Assembly: GCA_902825855.1 (NCBI GenBank)
Contig: CADECW010000009.1
Location: 41,240-105,239, forward strand
DNA length: 64,000 nt
Source: an uncultured Rhodospirillales bacterium
GTDB taxonomy: Bacteria > Pseudomonadota > Alphaproteobacteria > Reyranellales > Reyranellaceae
Direction of reading: 5' to 3'
A program made the position numbers and the translations under genes. Under the pieces are notes generated by a model. The model was not told the DNA's origin and did no database searches. It saw only the letters and a program-made list of their open reading frames with translations. This document shows, piece by piece, positions 8,869 to 18,334 of this stretch. The first letter of the stretch is position 1, and each line of letters begins with the position of its first letter.

Positions 8869-10082
8869 TGCGCGGCGCCGTCTGCATTGTGAGCCCAGGC
8901 AACCTCGCGTCCAATCCACGCGTCTTGAAGGAAGCCGACGCCCTGCATGAGGCGGGCTATGCTGTCACCGCCGTCGTCTGTGACTATACGGAAGCGCTGC
9001 GCGCCTTCGATGACGAGATTGCGGCCGGCGCACGGTGGAATGTCGTGCGCGTGCCGCGGTCGTCCTCCGAGCGACCGATCGGCATGCTTGCAGGAAGCGT
9101 CGCCAAGCTCGCGGGAACGCACTTGTCCGTAGCATGGGCGGCCCGAGCCTACGGCGGGCCGGCTGCTGCGTTGACGCGGGCTGCAAGCGGCCTGCCGGCC
9201 GATCTCTATATCGGGCACTATATCGCCGGGTTGGCTGCGGCCGGCAGGGCGGCCCGGCGGCGCGATGCGATGCTGGGATTCGATGCGGAGGATTTGCACA
9301 CCGGCGAGGGAACGGAGCTGCAGGCGCGCATGGTGCAAACCATCGAGGATGTGCTCCTGCCGAGCTGTCACCATGTAACGGCTGCAGCGCCGATGATCGG
9401 CAAGGCGTATCACGCCCGCTACGGCGTCGACCCGGTCACCGTGCTCAACGTCTTTCCGCTCGCGATGGCGCCGACGCAACCTTCAAGCGCCGGGAAGGGC
9501 ACGTTCAGGGCCTACTGGTTCTCGCAAACGATCGGCCTGGATCGCGGCTTGCAGGCCTTCATCCAGGCGATGGCGCGTGTGACGACGCGCGTAACCCTCG
9601 ATATCCGCGGCGGCGATCGGTGGGGCCATGGCGACAGGCTGATGGAACTCGCGCGTGAGCTTGGCGTCGCCGAGCACGTCTACATGCTGCCCATGGCGGC
9701 GCCGCAGGAGATGGTGCGACTGGCAGCGGACTACGATGTCGGCCTGTCGCTCGAGACCGATGTCAGTGAGAGCCGCCGCGTCTGCCTCACCAACAAGATC
9801 TTCACCTATCTGCTGGCGGGCGTGCCTGTGCTGCTGAGCAACACCCCCGCACAGGGCGTGCTGGCCCTTGAACTGGGCGTGGCAGCCCATACCGTCTCTC
9901 TGGCTGATCCCGATGGCATCGCCGCAGTACTCGATCGCCTCGCCGCGTCGTCCGGGACACGTGCGGAGGCGCGGGACACGGCGTGGCGCTTGGGACGCGA
10001 ACGCTACAACTGGGACGTCGAGAAAGCAGCACTGCTGAGTTCCGTTGACCGTGCCTTTGCAGGCAGGCGGGTAGCGGCTTGA
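8868..10082 (+). CDS. Glycosyltransferase (GT4-like)
   Basis: About 404 residues. The N-terminus (VSPGNLASNPRVLKEADAL) is the usual opening of a GT4 subgroup found in surface-glycan loci. The C-terminal donor-side half includes LVGLSLETDVSESRR-like spacing (GLSLETDVSES) and NKIFTYLLAGVPVLLS, where the E/K...G pattern replaces the classical E-x7-E. The ATG at 8868 overlaps the previous stop (GTGATG); an in-frame GTG sits one codon earlier. Cytoplasmic and probably membrane-associated. Sugar specificity unknown. Confidence 0.82.
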   Translation: MRGAVCIVSPGNLASNPRVLKEADALHEAGYAVTAVVCDYTEALRAFDDEIAAGARWNVVRVPRSSSERPIGMLAGSVAKLAGTHLSVAWAARAYGGPAAALTRAASGLPADLYIGHYIAGLAAAGRAARRRDAMLGFDAEDLHTGEGTELQARMVQTIEDVLLPSCHHVTAAAPMIGKAYHARYGVDPVTVLNVFPLAMAPTQPSSAGKGTFRAYWFSQTIGLDRGLQAFIQAMARVTTRVTLDIRGGDRWGHGDRLMELARELGVAEHVYMLPMAAPQEMVRLAADYDVGLSLETDVSESRRVCLTNKIFTYLLAGVPVLLSNTPAQGVLALELGVAAHTVSLADPDGIAAVLDRLAASSGTRAEARDTAWRLGRERYNWDVEKAALLSSVDRAFAGRRVAA

Positions 10083-10801
10083 CGACCTTGAAACAGCGCC
10101 TGGGTGTCTGGCTAATCCCTCGAATGCCGGTCAATCCTTGGGTATTCCGTACTTTCCGCGTCGAGCTGAACGCGATGCTTGTGCGGCTGCTGAACAGCAT
10201 CCATCCCGGCCGCAACGCCAGATTGCGCGCGCTGCGTCGGCAGGAGGGCGTCCTTGTCAATGTCGGCTGCGGCCCGTTCGGCCAGGCCGACTGGATCAAT
10301 CTCGATCTTTTTTCGGCGCCCGGCGTCACGATGCGGGTCGATTGCCGGCACAGCTTGCCACTGGGTGACGGCGCGGTGCGCGGCATCCATGTCGAGCACT
10401 ATTTCGAGCATCTCGAGCCGGCCACGGAGCGTCCGCGCTTCCTCGCCGAGTGCCGGCGCTGTCTGCAGCCGGATGGCATTCTTCGAATCATCGTCCCCGA
10501 CATGCGGAAATATGCCGAAGCCTATCTCGCGAACGACTGGGCGATGCTCAACCGGATAGGCTGCGGCGGCGAGCCGCCACAGGTGACCTTCGCCACCAAG
10601 TTGGAGGCGCTGAACCACGTCTTCGTGCAGGGCGGCGAACACTATGGTGGCTTCGACGCTGAATACCTGCGTCGCACGCTCGAGCAAGCCGGTTTCGCCG
10701 ACGTCGCACAAGTGGATTGGCACGAGGGCCGCTTTCCCGATGGGCCGATCGACCGCGAGCAGCACCGCCTCTATTCGCTGTACATGGAGGCCCGGCGCTG
10801 A
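10079..10801 (+). CDS. Class I SAM-dependent methyltransferase
   Basis: About 240 residues. Motif I is LVNVGCGPFGQADWINLDLF, followed by the acidic residue of motif II. LPLGDGAVRGIHVEHYFEHL is the usual Methyltransf_11-type region and LQPDGILRIIVPD the post-motif. The TTG start at 10079 overlaps the previous stop (TTGA). In this context it probably methylates a sugar or glycan terminus, but small class I enzymes cannot be assigned a substrate from sequence. Confidence 0.82.
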   Translation: MTTLKQRLGVWLIPRMPVNPWVFRTFRVELNAMLVRLLNSIHPGRNARLRALRRQEGVLVNVGCGPFGQADWINLDLFSAPGVTMRVDCRHSLPLGDGAVRGIHVEHYFEHLEPATERPRFLAECRRCLQPDGILRIIVPDMRKYAEAYLANDWAMLNRIGCGGEPPQVTFATKLEALNHVFVQGGEHYGGFDAEYLRRTLEQAGFADVAQVDWHEGRFPDGPIDREQHRLYSLYMEARR

Positions 10802-11850
10802 TGAGGATCCTGATCACAGCCGATCCGGAGATCGAAGTGCCGCCCCGTCTCTATGGCGGCATCGAGCGCATCGTCGACGGCCTGGTGCGCCGGCTAAGTG
10901 CGGGCGGTCACGAAGTCTGCCTGGTCGCCAGGTCCGGCTCGCGATGCCCGGCTGATGTCCTTCATCCTTGGTCGGGAGCGAGCTCGCTATCGCGCGCAGA
11001 CACCGTCCGTAACGGCATCGCTCTTTGGAGGGCCGTACGCGCCTTCAAGCCGGACGTCATTCACAGCTTCTCGCGGCTTGCCTACCTGACCCCGCTGCTG
11101 CGCGGTGCGGTTCCGATCATCATGTCATTCCAGCGCGATCCGACCGTTCGCACGGTCGGCACGGCGGTGAAGCTCGCCGCGCCCGATGTGCTGCGCTTCA
11201 CCGGTTGCAGCGACTACATTGCCGCCTGCGGGCGGCGTGCCGGCGGGGAGTGGCGCGGCATCCCCAACTTCTTCGAGATCGAATCACTCGACTTCCGCCC
11301 GTCGGTGGCGGCGGACGCGCCGCTCTGCTTCCTGAGCCGCGTCGAGAGCATCAAGGGCGCCGACTGGGCGATCGCGATCGCCCGCCGCACCGGCAATCGG
11401 CTTGTGATCGCCGGCAACCACGCCAAGACCGGCATCGAGGGCGAGTATTGGCGGACCAGGATCGAGCCATGGATCGGTCGCGACGGCATCGAATATGTCG
11501 GGCCGGTCGACGACGCTCAGAAGAACACGGCGCTGGGCCAGGCGCGTGCCATGGTCGTGCCCATCCAGTGGAACGAGCCGTTCGGCATCGTGTTCGCCGA
11601 GGCACTGGGCTGCGGCACGCCGGTCATCTCATGTCCGCGCGGCGCGCTGCCCGAGATCGTACGCCAGGGCGTCGACGGCTTCCTGATCAAGTCGATCGAG
11701 GAGGGCTGCGAGGCGGTGGCAAAGCTCGACACCATCGATCGTGCGGGCTGCCGCCGCCGCGCCGAACAGGAGTATTCGCCCGACGCTGTGGTCGCGCGCT
11801 ATGTCGAACTCTATGGGATCGCGCGTTCAGCGCTGAAGTCGCGACCATGA
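10801..11850 (+). CDS. Glycosyltransferase family 4
   Basis: About 349 residues. It begins MRILITADPEIEVPPRLYGG (substrate loop YGGIERIV), with CFLSRVESIKGADWAI at the domain junction and NEPFGIVFAEALGCGTPVIS giving the E-x7-E donor site. The ATG shares its first base with the previous stop codon, and the gene end overlaps the following gene by 4 nt. It belongs to the coupled glycosyltransferase run. Confidence 0.88.
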   Translation: MRILITADPEIEVPPRLYGGIERIVDGLVRRLSAGGHEVCLVARSGSRCPADVLHPWSGASSLSRADTVRNGIALWRAVRAFKPDVIHSFSRLAYLTPLLRGAVPIIMSFQRDPTVRTVGTAVKLAAPDVLRFTGCSDYIAACGRRAGGEWRGIPNFFEIESLDFRPSVAADAPLCFLSRVESIKGADWAIAIARRTGNRLVIAGNHAKTGIEGEYWRTRIEPWIGRDGIEYVGPVDDAQKNTALGQARAMVVPIQWNEPFGIVFAEALGCGTPVISCPRGALPEIVRQGVDGFLIKSIEEGCEAVAKLDTIDRAGCRRRAEQEYSPDAVVARYVELYGIARSALKSRP

Positions 11851-13142
11851 AGCGGCTTGCCCTGGTAAGTGGGCACTTTGCGCCCAGCAACCTGGTTGGT
11901 GCACAGCGGGCGCGGCTGTGGTCGCGCCATCTGCCCGAATTCGGCTGGGAACCGATCGTCGTCGCGGGCGACCCGGCGCTATACGAAGAGCTGCCGGATA
12001 CCGATCTCGAGCGGCTCGTGGCGCCCGGCATCAGGGTGATCCATGCGCCGACGATGTCGACAAGGCCCGTCCGGCTAGTAGGCGACATCGGCGTGCGCGC
12101 GTTCCGGGGGTGCTATCGCGTGCTGGCGGAGTTGTCGGCGCGGCGCGCGATCGACTTCGTGTTGATCACCATCCCGTCGAACTTCCTGGCACCCGTCGGT
12201 CGGTTGATCCATCGCCGCTACGGCCTGCCGTTCGGTATCGACTACCAGGACCCGTGGATCAATCGCTGGCCCGGCATCGACGTGCCGTTCAGCCGGGCCT
12301 GGGGTTCGTATCGACTGGCCTCGATGCTGGAGCCATGGGCGGTCCAGGGAGCGAGCCTGATCACCGGCATGGCGCCGGGCTACGTCGCGGGCATGCTCCA
12401 GCGCAATCCCAGGGTCGCCGAAAACGCCGTCGTCGCCTGCATGCCGATGGGCATCGCGCCGGAGGACTACGGCCTGGTGCGCAGCCTCGACCGGCCACCG
12501 TTCCTGTTCCAGCCGCGCGACGGCCATTTCCATATGATCTACGCGGGTGCCCTGCTGCCGCAGGGCGTCGTGGTGCTCGACTCCTTCCTGGCCGGCTTGA
12601 GCGTGCTCAAGGCACGGGCGCCCGACCTGGCCGCCCGCCTGAAGGTGCATTTCGTCGGAACAGGCAGTTCGCCCGACGACCCCGCAGGGCATCAGGTGCG
12701 GTCGCGCGCCGAACGGGCAGGCGTCGCCGACATCGTCGACGAGCACCCGCAGCGCATCGGCTACGTCGACACCCTCAATCACCTGGGCCGCAGCGACGCG
12801 GTGCTGGTCCTGGGTTCGACCGAGACGCACTACACGCCGTCGAAAGTGTTTCAGGCCGTGCTGTCGCGCCGTCCGGTCTTCGCCATGCTGCATGGGGACA
12901 GCACGGCTGTGGACATGGTGCGGTCGATGCGTGCCGGCAGGGTGCTGACGCTCACCGAAGGGTCGTTGCCGGCGCCTGACCGCGTGGCGGAGGGCCTGCG
13001 GTCATTCGTCGATGACGAGACCTATGATGCCGATTCCATCGATCATGCGGCCATCGATGCCTTTTCAGCTCGCGCCTCGACGCGGACGCTGGCAGCGGCG
13101 CTCGACCTGGCCTGCGAGCGGGCCGCGGCAGGGCAGAGCTAG
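11847..13142 (+). CDS. Glycosyltransferase, GT-B fold
   Basis: About 431 residues. The N-terminus MKRLALVSGHFAPSNLVGAQ is typical of a GT4-like subgroup with a long acceptor domain (GLPFGIDYQDPWINRWPG). The C-terminal half is weaker: TPSKVFQAVLSRRPVFAML sits where a classical E-x7-E motif would be. The ATG at 11847 is chosen because it overlaps the upstream stop by 4 nt (ATGA) and similarity begins there. Donor unknown; the assignment as a glycosyltransferase is firm, the family number less so. Confidence 0.8.
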   Translation: MKRLALVSGHFAPSNLVGAQRARLWSRHLPEFGWEPIVVAGDPALYEELPDTDLERLVAPGIRVIHAPTMSTRPVRLVGDIGVRAFRGCYRVLAELSARRAIDFVLITIPSNFLAPVGRLIHRRYGLPFGIDYQDPWINRWPGIDVPFSRAWGSYRLASMLEPWAVQGASLITGMAPGYVAGMLQRNPRVAENAVVACMPMGIAPEDYGLVRSLDRPPFLFQPRDGHFHMIYAGALLPQGVVVLDSFLAGLSVLKARAPDLAARLKVHFVGTGSSPDDPAGHQVRSRAERAGVADIVDEHPQRIGYVDTLNHLGRSDAVLVLGSTETHYTPSKVFQAVLSRRPVFAMLHGDSTAVDMVRSMRAGRVLTLTEGSLPAPDRVAEGLRSFVDDETYDADSIDHAAIDAFSARASTRTLAAALDLACERAAAGQS

Positions 13143-13144
13143 CG

Positions 13145-14293
13145 ATGGTGCGCATCGGTTTCCTGATCAGCCATCCGATCCAGTACTACACGCCGATCTT
13201 CCGTGCCTTGGCGAAACAGTGCGATCTCACCGTGTTCTTCGCTCATCGCCAGACCGCCGAGCAGCAGGCCCGCGCCGGCTTCGGCGTGGCTTTCGATTGG
13301 GATGTCGGCCTGCTGTCGGGCTATGACAGCCGCTTCCTCGTCAACGTCGCGCGTCAGCCGTCGACCGATCGCTTTGCCGGTTGTGACACGCCGGGTATTG
13401 CCGACGAGATCTTCCGTGGCAAATTCGACGCCTTCGTTGTGCCAGGCTGGGCGTTGCGCTGTTACTGGCAGGCCGTGCGCGCCTGTCGCCGTAACCGCGT
13501 GCCGGTGCTGGTGCGCGGCGATTCGCAGCTTGGCACTCCGCGCAACAAATTCATCCGCGCCGCCAAGTCGTTGGCCTTCTCGCACCTTCTGCGCCACTTT
13601 GACGGTTTTCTGTATGTCGGCAAGAGAAGCCGCGACTATCTCCTGCACTACGGTGCTCCGGCAGATCGCATGTTCTTCGCGCCGCACTGCGTCGACAATG
13701 CTGCATTCGCCGCCGCCAGCGCCGCCGCGCCGGTGTCGCGCCATCCCGGTCGCCGACGCATCCTGTTCGTCGGCAAGCTGATTGCTCGCAAGCATCCGGC
13801 CGACCTGCTGCACGCCGTTGCACGACTCCGCGAACCAGCGGCGGAAGTCGCCTTCGCCGGCTCTGGCGAACTCGAACCCGAACTCCGACAAATCGCGGCA
13901 GGCACGTCCGTGAGGGCCGACTTCATGGGCTTCGTGAACCAGAGCCGGCTTCCTGCCGTCTACGCCGCCGCCGATCTCCTGGTGCTGCCGTCGGACGGTC
14001 GCGAGACCTGGGGACTTGTGGTCAACGAGGCGATGGCGTGTGGCCTTCCTGCCGTCGTGTCGGACCAGGTCGGCTGCGGTCCCGACCTTGTCGACGAAGG
14101 ATCGACGGGCGCGATATTCCCGCTGGGCGACATCGCAGGGCTTGCGACTGCCATCGAGGCCGTCCTTGCTCTTGACGCCGACCATGTTCCGCGCCGTCTT
14201 GCAGCCAAGGTCGCGTTGTATTCGCCGGCGCGAACTACCAGCGCCATTGTCCACGCGGCGATGATCCTCGGTCGCGAGGAACGGCGAAAATGA
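13145..14293 (+). CDS. Glycosyltransferase family 4
   Basis: About 382 residues. Opens MVRIGFLISHPIQYYTPIFR, a recognisable GT4 subgroup start. The C-terminal half has ILFVGKLIARKHPADLLHA and RETWGLVVNEAMACGLPAVV with the E-x7-E pair. It starts 2 nt after the previous stop. It is the last gene of the first tightly packed run before a ~110-nt gap and the FkbM gene. Confidence 0.87.
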   Translation: MVRIGFLISHPIQYYTPIFRALAKQCDLTVFFAHRQTAEQQARAGFGVAFDWDVGLLSGYDSRFLVNVARQPSTDRFAGCDTPGIADEIFRGKFDAFVVPGWALRCYWQAVRACRRNRVPVLVRGDSQLGTPRNKFIRAAKSLAFSHLLRHFDGFLYVGKRSRDYLLHYGAPADRMFFAPHCVDNAAFAAASAAAPVSRHPGRRRILFVGKLIARKHPADLLHAVARLREPAAEVAFAGSGELEPELRQIAAGTSVRADFMGFVNQSRLPAVYAAADLLVLPSDGRETWGLVVNEAMACGLPAVVSDQVGCGPDLVDEGSTGAIFPLGDIAGLATAIEAVLALDADHVPRRLAAKVALYSPARTTSAIVHAAMILGREERRK

Positions 14294-14405
14294 CGCGCAC
14301 CGGCGCCGCCAATTCACCGCAGAGCACCAGGGAAGCGGACCGTGCGAGCCGCCATCTCCGCGTTCCTTGCCGGATACGCTGGCGTTCACGCATCTCAGAG
14401 GTCCC

Positions 14406-15146
14406 ATGATGATGGATGTCGCCAAAGGCGGCGCAAAGTGGCTGCTCGGGCGCACGGGGCTGCGACTTCTGCGAGCCGCAGAAAACCGGTTCGACGCGAT
14501 GGAACGGTGCCTTTGTCAGCTGAAGGAGCTCGGATTCGACCCCAAGGTGATCGTCGACGGAGGCGCCCACCAGGGATCCTTCGCTTGCAGCGCGCACAAG
14601 GTCTTTCCATCCGCGGTCATTCATATGGTCGAACCACAGGCGTCATGCCTCCCGCTGCTGAAGGAGCTCTGCTCGGATCGTCACTTTCGCGTGCATTCCC
14701 TTGCTTTGAGCGATCGACCAGGAACGTTGCCGATGATCTGCAAGCCGACACCGGACACCGGGGCGCACATTCCGGCCGCCGATCGGCTGGCCGAGACGAC
14801 CATGCATGTCGAAGCAACCACGCTCGACCAGCTCTTCGCGGTGGACTGCCGGCCGAACGACCGGACATTGCTCAAGCTCGACTTGCAGGGTCACGAACTG
14901 CCGGCACTCGAAGGCGCTCTGAACCTGTTGCCTTGCGTCGAAATGATCATCACGGAGGTGACGTTCCTCCGTTGGCAGGGCCTCCCTACGCGCGCCGATC
15001 TCGAGCGATTTCTCGATGCACGCGGCTTCGACCTGTTCGAGATCGCGTCTCTGAGTGGACGCGCGAGTGACGGGCGACTCCGGCAGGGCGATTTCGTCTA
15101 TGTCCGGAGAGGGTCGCCGTTGCACGAGAGAAACGGGTGGGAGTAG
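14406..15146 (+). CDS. FkbM family methyltransferase
   Basis: About 246 residues. FkbM-type SAM methyltransferases O-methylate sugars and polyketides. Visible marks are VIVDGGAHQGSF (SAM loop), HMVEPQ (acidic residue binding the ribose), LDQLF and LLKLDLQGHELPALEGA (the conserved FkbM KxDxxGxE-like block). Three ATG codons in a row occur at 14406-14414 with AGAGG just upstream; a TTG at 14367 is possible but lacks a ribosome site. Probably modifies the glycan made by this cluster. Confidence 0.85.
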   Translation: MMMDVAKGGAKWLLGRTGLRLLRAAENRFDAMERCLCQLKELGFDPKVIVDGGAHQGSFACSAHKVFPSAVIHMVEPQASCLPLLKELCSDRHFRVHSLALSDRPGTLPMICKPTPDTGAHIPAADRLAETTMHVEATTLDQLFAVDCRPNDRTLLKLDLQGHELPALEGALNLLPCVEMIITEVTFLRWQGLPTRADLERFLDARGFDLFEIASLSGRASDGRLRQGDFVYVRRGSPLHERNGWE

Positions 15147-15238
15147 CTACGAGTGGCCCGCCGAGGTCCCGACAAGATGCTGGTTGATGGCGCTCGAGCC
15201 CTGCCGGCGCGGGTGTTTCATCAAGCCGCGAGTGGCCG

Positions 15239-16075
15239 GTGACTGATCGGTCCAGCCAACGCCTCGTCCTCGAGGCCGGGCGCGCCGACCGTCGCTATTG
15301 GGGTGATCTGTGGCGCTATCGGGAACTCTTTCTCATTCTCGCCTGGCGTGACGTCGCCTTGCGCTACAAGCAGACGGTAATCGGCCTGGCATGGGCGTTC
15401 GTCCGACCGTTCATGACAATGGTCGTCTTCACGATCATCTTCGGACACATAGCCAAACTGCCGACCGAAGGCACGGCACCTTACGCCGTGTTGGTCCTTG
15501 CCGGCCTTCTGCCCTGGACGCTCGTTTCTTCGATCTTCAGCGATGGAGCGGTCAGTGTTCTCGGCAATTCCCAGCTCGTGAGCAAGGTGTATTTCCCGCG
15601 CCTCATCATCCCGCTGGCGCCGGTCATCGTCGGACTGATCGATTTTGCCGTAAGCCTCGTCATCCTGTTCGGCGTAATGGCCTGGTACGGGATGGCGCTT
15701 GGCTGGCATATCCTGCTTTTGCCCGTGTTCGTCGCTCTGGCCGTGTTGGTTGCGATCGGGCCCGCGATGTGGGCCGCTGCGACGATCGTCAAGTACCGTG
15801 ACTTCCGCTTCGTCGTTCCCTTTGTCATCCAGATCGGCCTGTACGTCTCCCCGGTCGGTTTCTCCACCAAGATCGTTCCGCCCGGGTGGCAGCTCCTCTA
15901 CAGCCTCAATCCATTGGTAGGGGTGATCGATGGCTTTCGATGGGCAATCCTCGGCGGCGAAAGCCTACTTTACATGCCGGGCCTTGCGCTCAGCCTGACG
16001 GTGACGGCGGGAATGCTATGGCTGGGCATCCATACCTTCCGCCACACCGAACGTGGCTTCGCCGACGTGATCTAG
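15239..16075 (+). CDS. wzm: ABC-2 type polysaccharide export permease (Wzm)
   Basis: About 278 residues, six hydrophobic segments. RDVALRYKQTVIGLAWAFVR is the hallmark N-terminal amphipathic region of Wzm/TagG permeases, and FVVPFVIQIGLYVSPVGFS lies in the conserved C-terminal part. The GTG start at 15239 is used. With the ATPase 2 nt downstream it forms a complete exporter that moves undecaprenyl-linked O-polysaccharide across the inner membrane. Confidence 0.92.
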   Translation: MTDRSSQRLVLEAGRADRRYWGDLWRYRELFLILAWRDVALRYKQTVIGLAWAFVRPFMTMVVFTIIFGHIAKLPTEGTAPYAVLVLAGLLPWTLVSSIFSDGAVSVLGNSQLVSKVYFPRLIIPLAPVIVGLIDFAVSLVILFGVMAWYGMALGWHILLLPVFVALAVLVAIGPAMWAAATIVKYRDFRFVVPFVIQIGLYVSPVGFSTKIVPPGWQLLYSLNPLVGVIDGFRWAILGGESLLYMPGLALSLTVTAGMLWLGIHTFRHTERGFADVI

Positions 16076-16077
16076 GC

Positions 16078-17370
16078 ATGGCTGACACCGTCATCCGCGC
16101 GTCAGGGCTCGGTAAGAAGTTCCTCATCGGCCACAACGTCGAGTACAGCGCGATGCTGGGCGAGGCACTCGTGCGCCGAGCGCGAAACATCGTGCGCAAA
16201 GGTTCCGACATGCTGCGCGGCCGGCCGCTGGTGGAGGCGGACGAGGTCGAGGAATATTGGGCGTTGCGCGAGATCGATTTCGAAGTTCACCGTGGCGAAG
16301 TCGTCAGCATCATCGGGCACAACGGCGCCGGCAAGACCACGCTGCTGAAGATCCTGTCGCGCATTCTCGAACCGACCGCCGGCCGGGTGGAACTCAATGG
16401 CCGAGTGGCGAGCCTGCTGGAGATCGGGACAGGCTTCCATCCGGAACTGACGGGTCGAGAAAACATCTTCCTGAATGGCGCCATCCTCGGCATGCGGCGC
16501 CACGAGGTGCTCGGCAGGTTCGATCAGATCGTCGATTTCTCGGGCGTCGAGAAGTTCATCGATACGCCGATCAAGCGATATTCCGTCGGTATGTACGCAC
16601 GCCTGGCATTCTCGGTCGCCGCTCATCTCGAGACCGAGATCCTGTTCGTCGACGAGGTCCTGGCCGTCGGCGATGCAGAATTTCAGAAGCGCTGCCTCGA
16701 TCGCATGTCGGAGGTAGCCGACGCCGGCCGGTCCGTACTGTTCGTCAGTCATAATCTCGCGGCGGCCGCAGCACTGACCCGTCGTGGCATCGTCTTGAAA
16801 TCCGGGCGGCTCGTCTTCGACGGGCCGATCGATGGGGCGCTAGCCCAATACTCGGCGTCGCTCGAGAAAGGAAAGTCCGAACGTAGCTGGGGACGCGGCG
16901 AACATTCGGCCATCGTTTCCGCTGATCTGCTGGATGCCGATGGTTCGCCCACGAGCACCTATGTGCCGGGCACGCGGTTCAACCTCCAGGTCGAGGTCGA
17001 AACGTCGACACTTCCTGGCCTGTCCCTCGAGTTCCTGCTGCGCGACGCCAACAGTCTGCCCGTGGGCTTCTATTCGTCCAATACCTTTTCCGAGGTGTCT
17101 TTGCCGGCGGAGCCCGGGCGATATTCATGCACGCTTGCCTTGCAACCCCTCTTTCTCGCATCCGGCAGCTACAGCTTCGACCTGACGACGAATTCCATGA
17201 CGATCGTAGTCGACCACAAGGTGTCCAATGCGGTCTCGTTTCGTGTAGCTGCGTCGAATCCAAGCGCGATCGCCTACGACTTCAAGCAGAGCCTCGGTAA
17301 TGGCGTCATCGCGTTGCGGCTTGCCGCCCCTTTGGTCATCAAGCCGAGTCGACAAGGGCAGCGCGCGTGA
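16078..17370 (+). CDS. wzt: ABC transporter ATPase with glycan-binding C-terminus (Wzt)
   Basis: About 430 residues. The nucleotide-binding domain (to ~260) has Walker A GHNGAGKTT (K86), signature YSVGMYARLAF and Walker B ILFVDEVLAVGD, then the H-loop SHNLA, all intact. Residues ~280-430 form the beta-sandwich Wzt_C domain that recognises the modified end of the polysaccharide before export. This suggests chain-end capping, and the neighbouring methyltransferases are candidates for making the cap (inference). Starts 2 nt after the permease. Confidence 0.93.
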   Translation: MADTVIRASGLGKKFLIGHNVEYSAMLGEALVRRARNIVRKGSDMLRGRPLVEADEVEEYWALREIDFEVHRGEVVSIIGHNGAGKTTLLKILSRILEPTAGRVELNGRVASLLEIGTGFHPELTGRENIFLNGAILGMRRHEVLGRFDQIVDFSGVEKFIDTPIKRYSVGMYARLAFSVAAHLETEILFVDEVLAVGDAEFQKRCLDRMSEVADAGRSVLFVSHNLAAAAALTRRGIVLKSGRLVFDGPIDGALAQYSASLEKGKSERSWGRGEHSAIVSADLLDADGSPTSTYVPGTRFNLQVEVETSTLPGLSLEFLLRDANSLPVGFYSSNTFSEVSLPAEPGRYSCTLALQPLFLASGSYSFDLTTNSMTIVVDHKVSNAVSFRVAASNPSAIAYDFKQSLGNGVIALRLAAPLVIKPSRQGQRA

Positions 17371-17407
17371 GTTCCACCCCAATCTCGACGACGTTGTTCG
17401 CGCTCTC

Positions 17408-18334
17408 ATGATCGACATGTCGATCGTCATTCCGACCTACAATCGGCTCTGGTCGCTGCCGAAAGCCGTCGAGTCCTGTCGCACGGCCGGCTGCACTGTC
17501 GAGATCATCGTCGTTGACGACGGTAGTACGGACGGCACGTGGAACTGGTTGGAGCGACAAAGTGGCATCGTGGCAATCCGCACCGAGAACTGGGGCAAGG
17601 ATTGGGCCGTGCAAACCGCAATGGCGACCGCGCGGGGCGAGTATGTGCGCTTCCTCGACTCCGACGACTGGCTGACTGCGGACGCCAACCTCGACCAGCT
17701 CGAACTCGCACGGAGAACCGGTGCCGATATCGTTCTCGCCGGCTACGAAGATTGCGACGAGACCACCGACAACCGACGCGTCAACGCATGGGTCGACTGT
17801 GACGATTTCATCGCCCAGCAGCTCGGCGAGGTATGGCCATCGCACTATTCTGCGTTCCTCTTCCGCCTCGATCTGATACGCGACATCCCACATCGGCAGG
17901 ACTTCGCGTTGCGTGATGATCGGTTGTTCATCCTCGAGGTCGCCATGCGCAATCCTCGGCCGGCGGTCTATCGCAAACCGGGTTTCGTGCACCGTCGGCA
18001 TGACGGTGACCGCCTGCAACGTACGACGGGCTTCAAGCGAGATCTCGCGAACTGGACCTCCATCGCGATCTTCCGCAAGGTGCTGGGCGTGCTCGAGGCG
18101 CGAGGCGAACTCACGCTGCGGCGCAAGCGGGCCGCCATCGGGACGTTGTGGGCGGTCGTGCGCACGTTCGCGAAGGCATATCCCGACGAAGCAGCCGAAG
18201 TCGTCGATTGGTTCCATCGTCTCGACCCCGACTTTCGCCCTCCCGTCCGACCCGTGCTGTCCTTGTCCTACAGGCTTCTCGGGTTTGCGAGGACTGAGCG
18301 CCTCCTTCGCTTGAGAGCTGCACTCCCATGCTAG
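17408..18334 (+). CDS. Glycosyltransferase family 2
   Basis: About 308 residues, inverting GT-A fold. It opens MSIVIPTYNRLWSLPKAVES, then EIIVVDDGSTDGTWNWL (nucleotide-binding aspartates) and VRFLDSDDWL with the DxD-like metal site. ALRDDRLFILE supplies the acceptor-side acidic pair. The ATG may be 17408 or 17417. The last 7 nt overlap the next gene. Lies directly after Wzt, so it probably contributes to the ABC-exported glycan. Confidence 0.86.
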   Translation: MIDMSIVIPTYNRLWSLPKAVESCRTAGCTVEIIVVDDGSTDGTWNWLERQSGIVAIRTENWGKDWAVQTAMATARGEYVRFLDSDDWLTADANLDQLELARRTGADIVLAGYEDCDETTDNRRVNAWVDCDDFIAQQLGEVWPSHYSAFLFRLDLIRDIPHRQDFALRDDRLFILEVAMRNPRPAVYRKPGFVHRRHDGDRLQRTTGFKRDLANWTSIAIFRKVLGVLEARGELTLRRKRAAIGTLWAVVRTFAKAYPDEAAEVVDWFHRLDPDFRPPVRPVLSLSYRLLGFARTERLLRLRAALPC

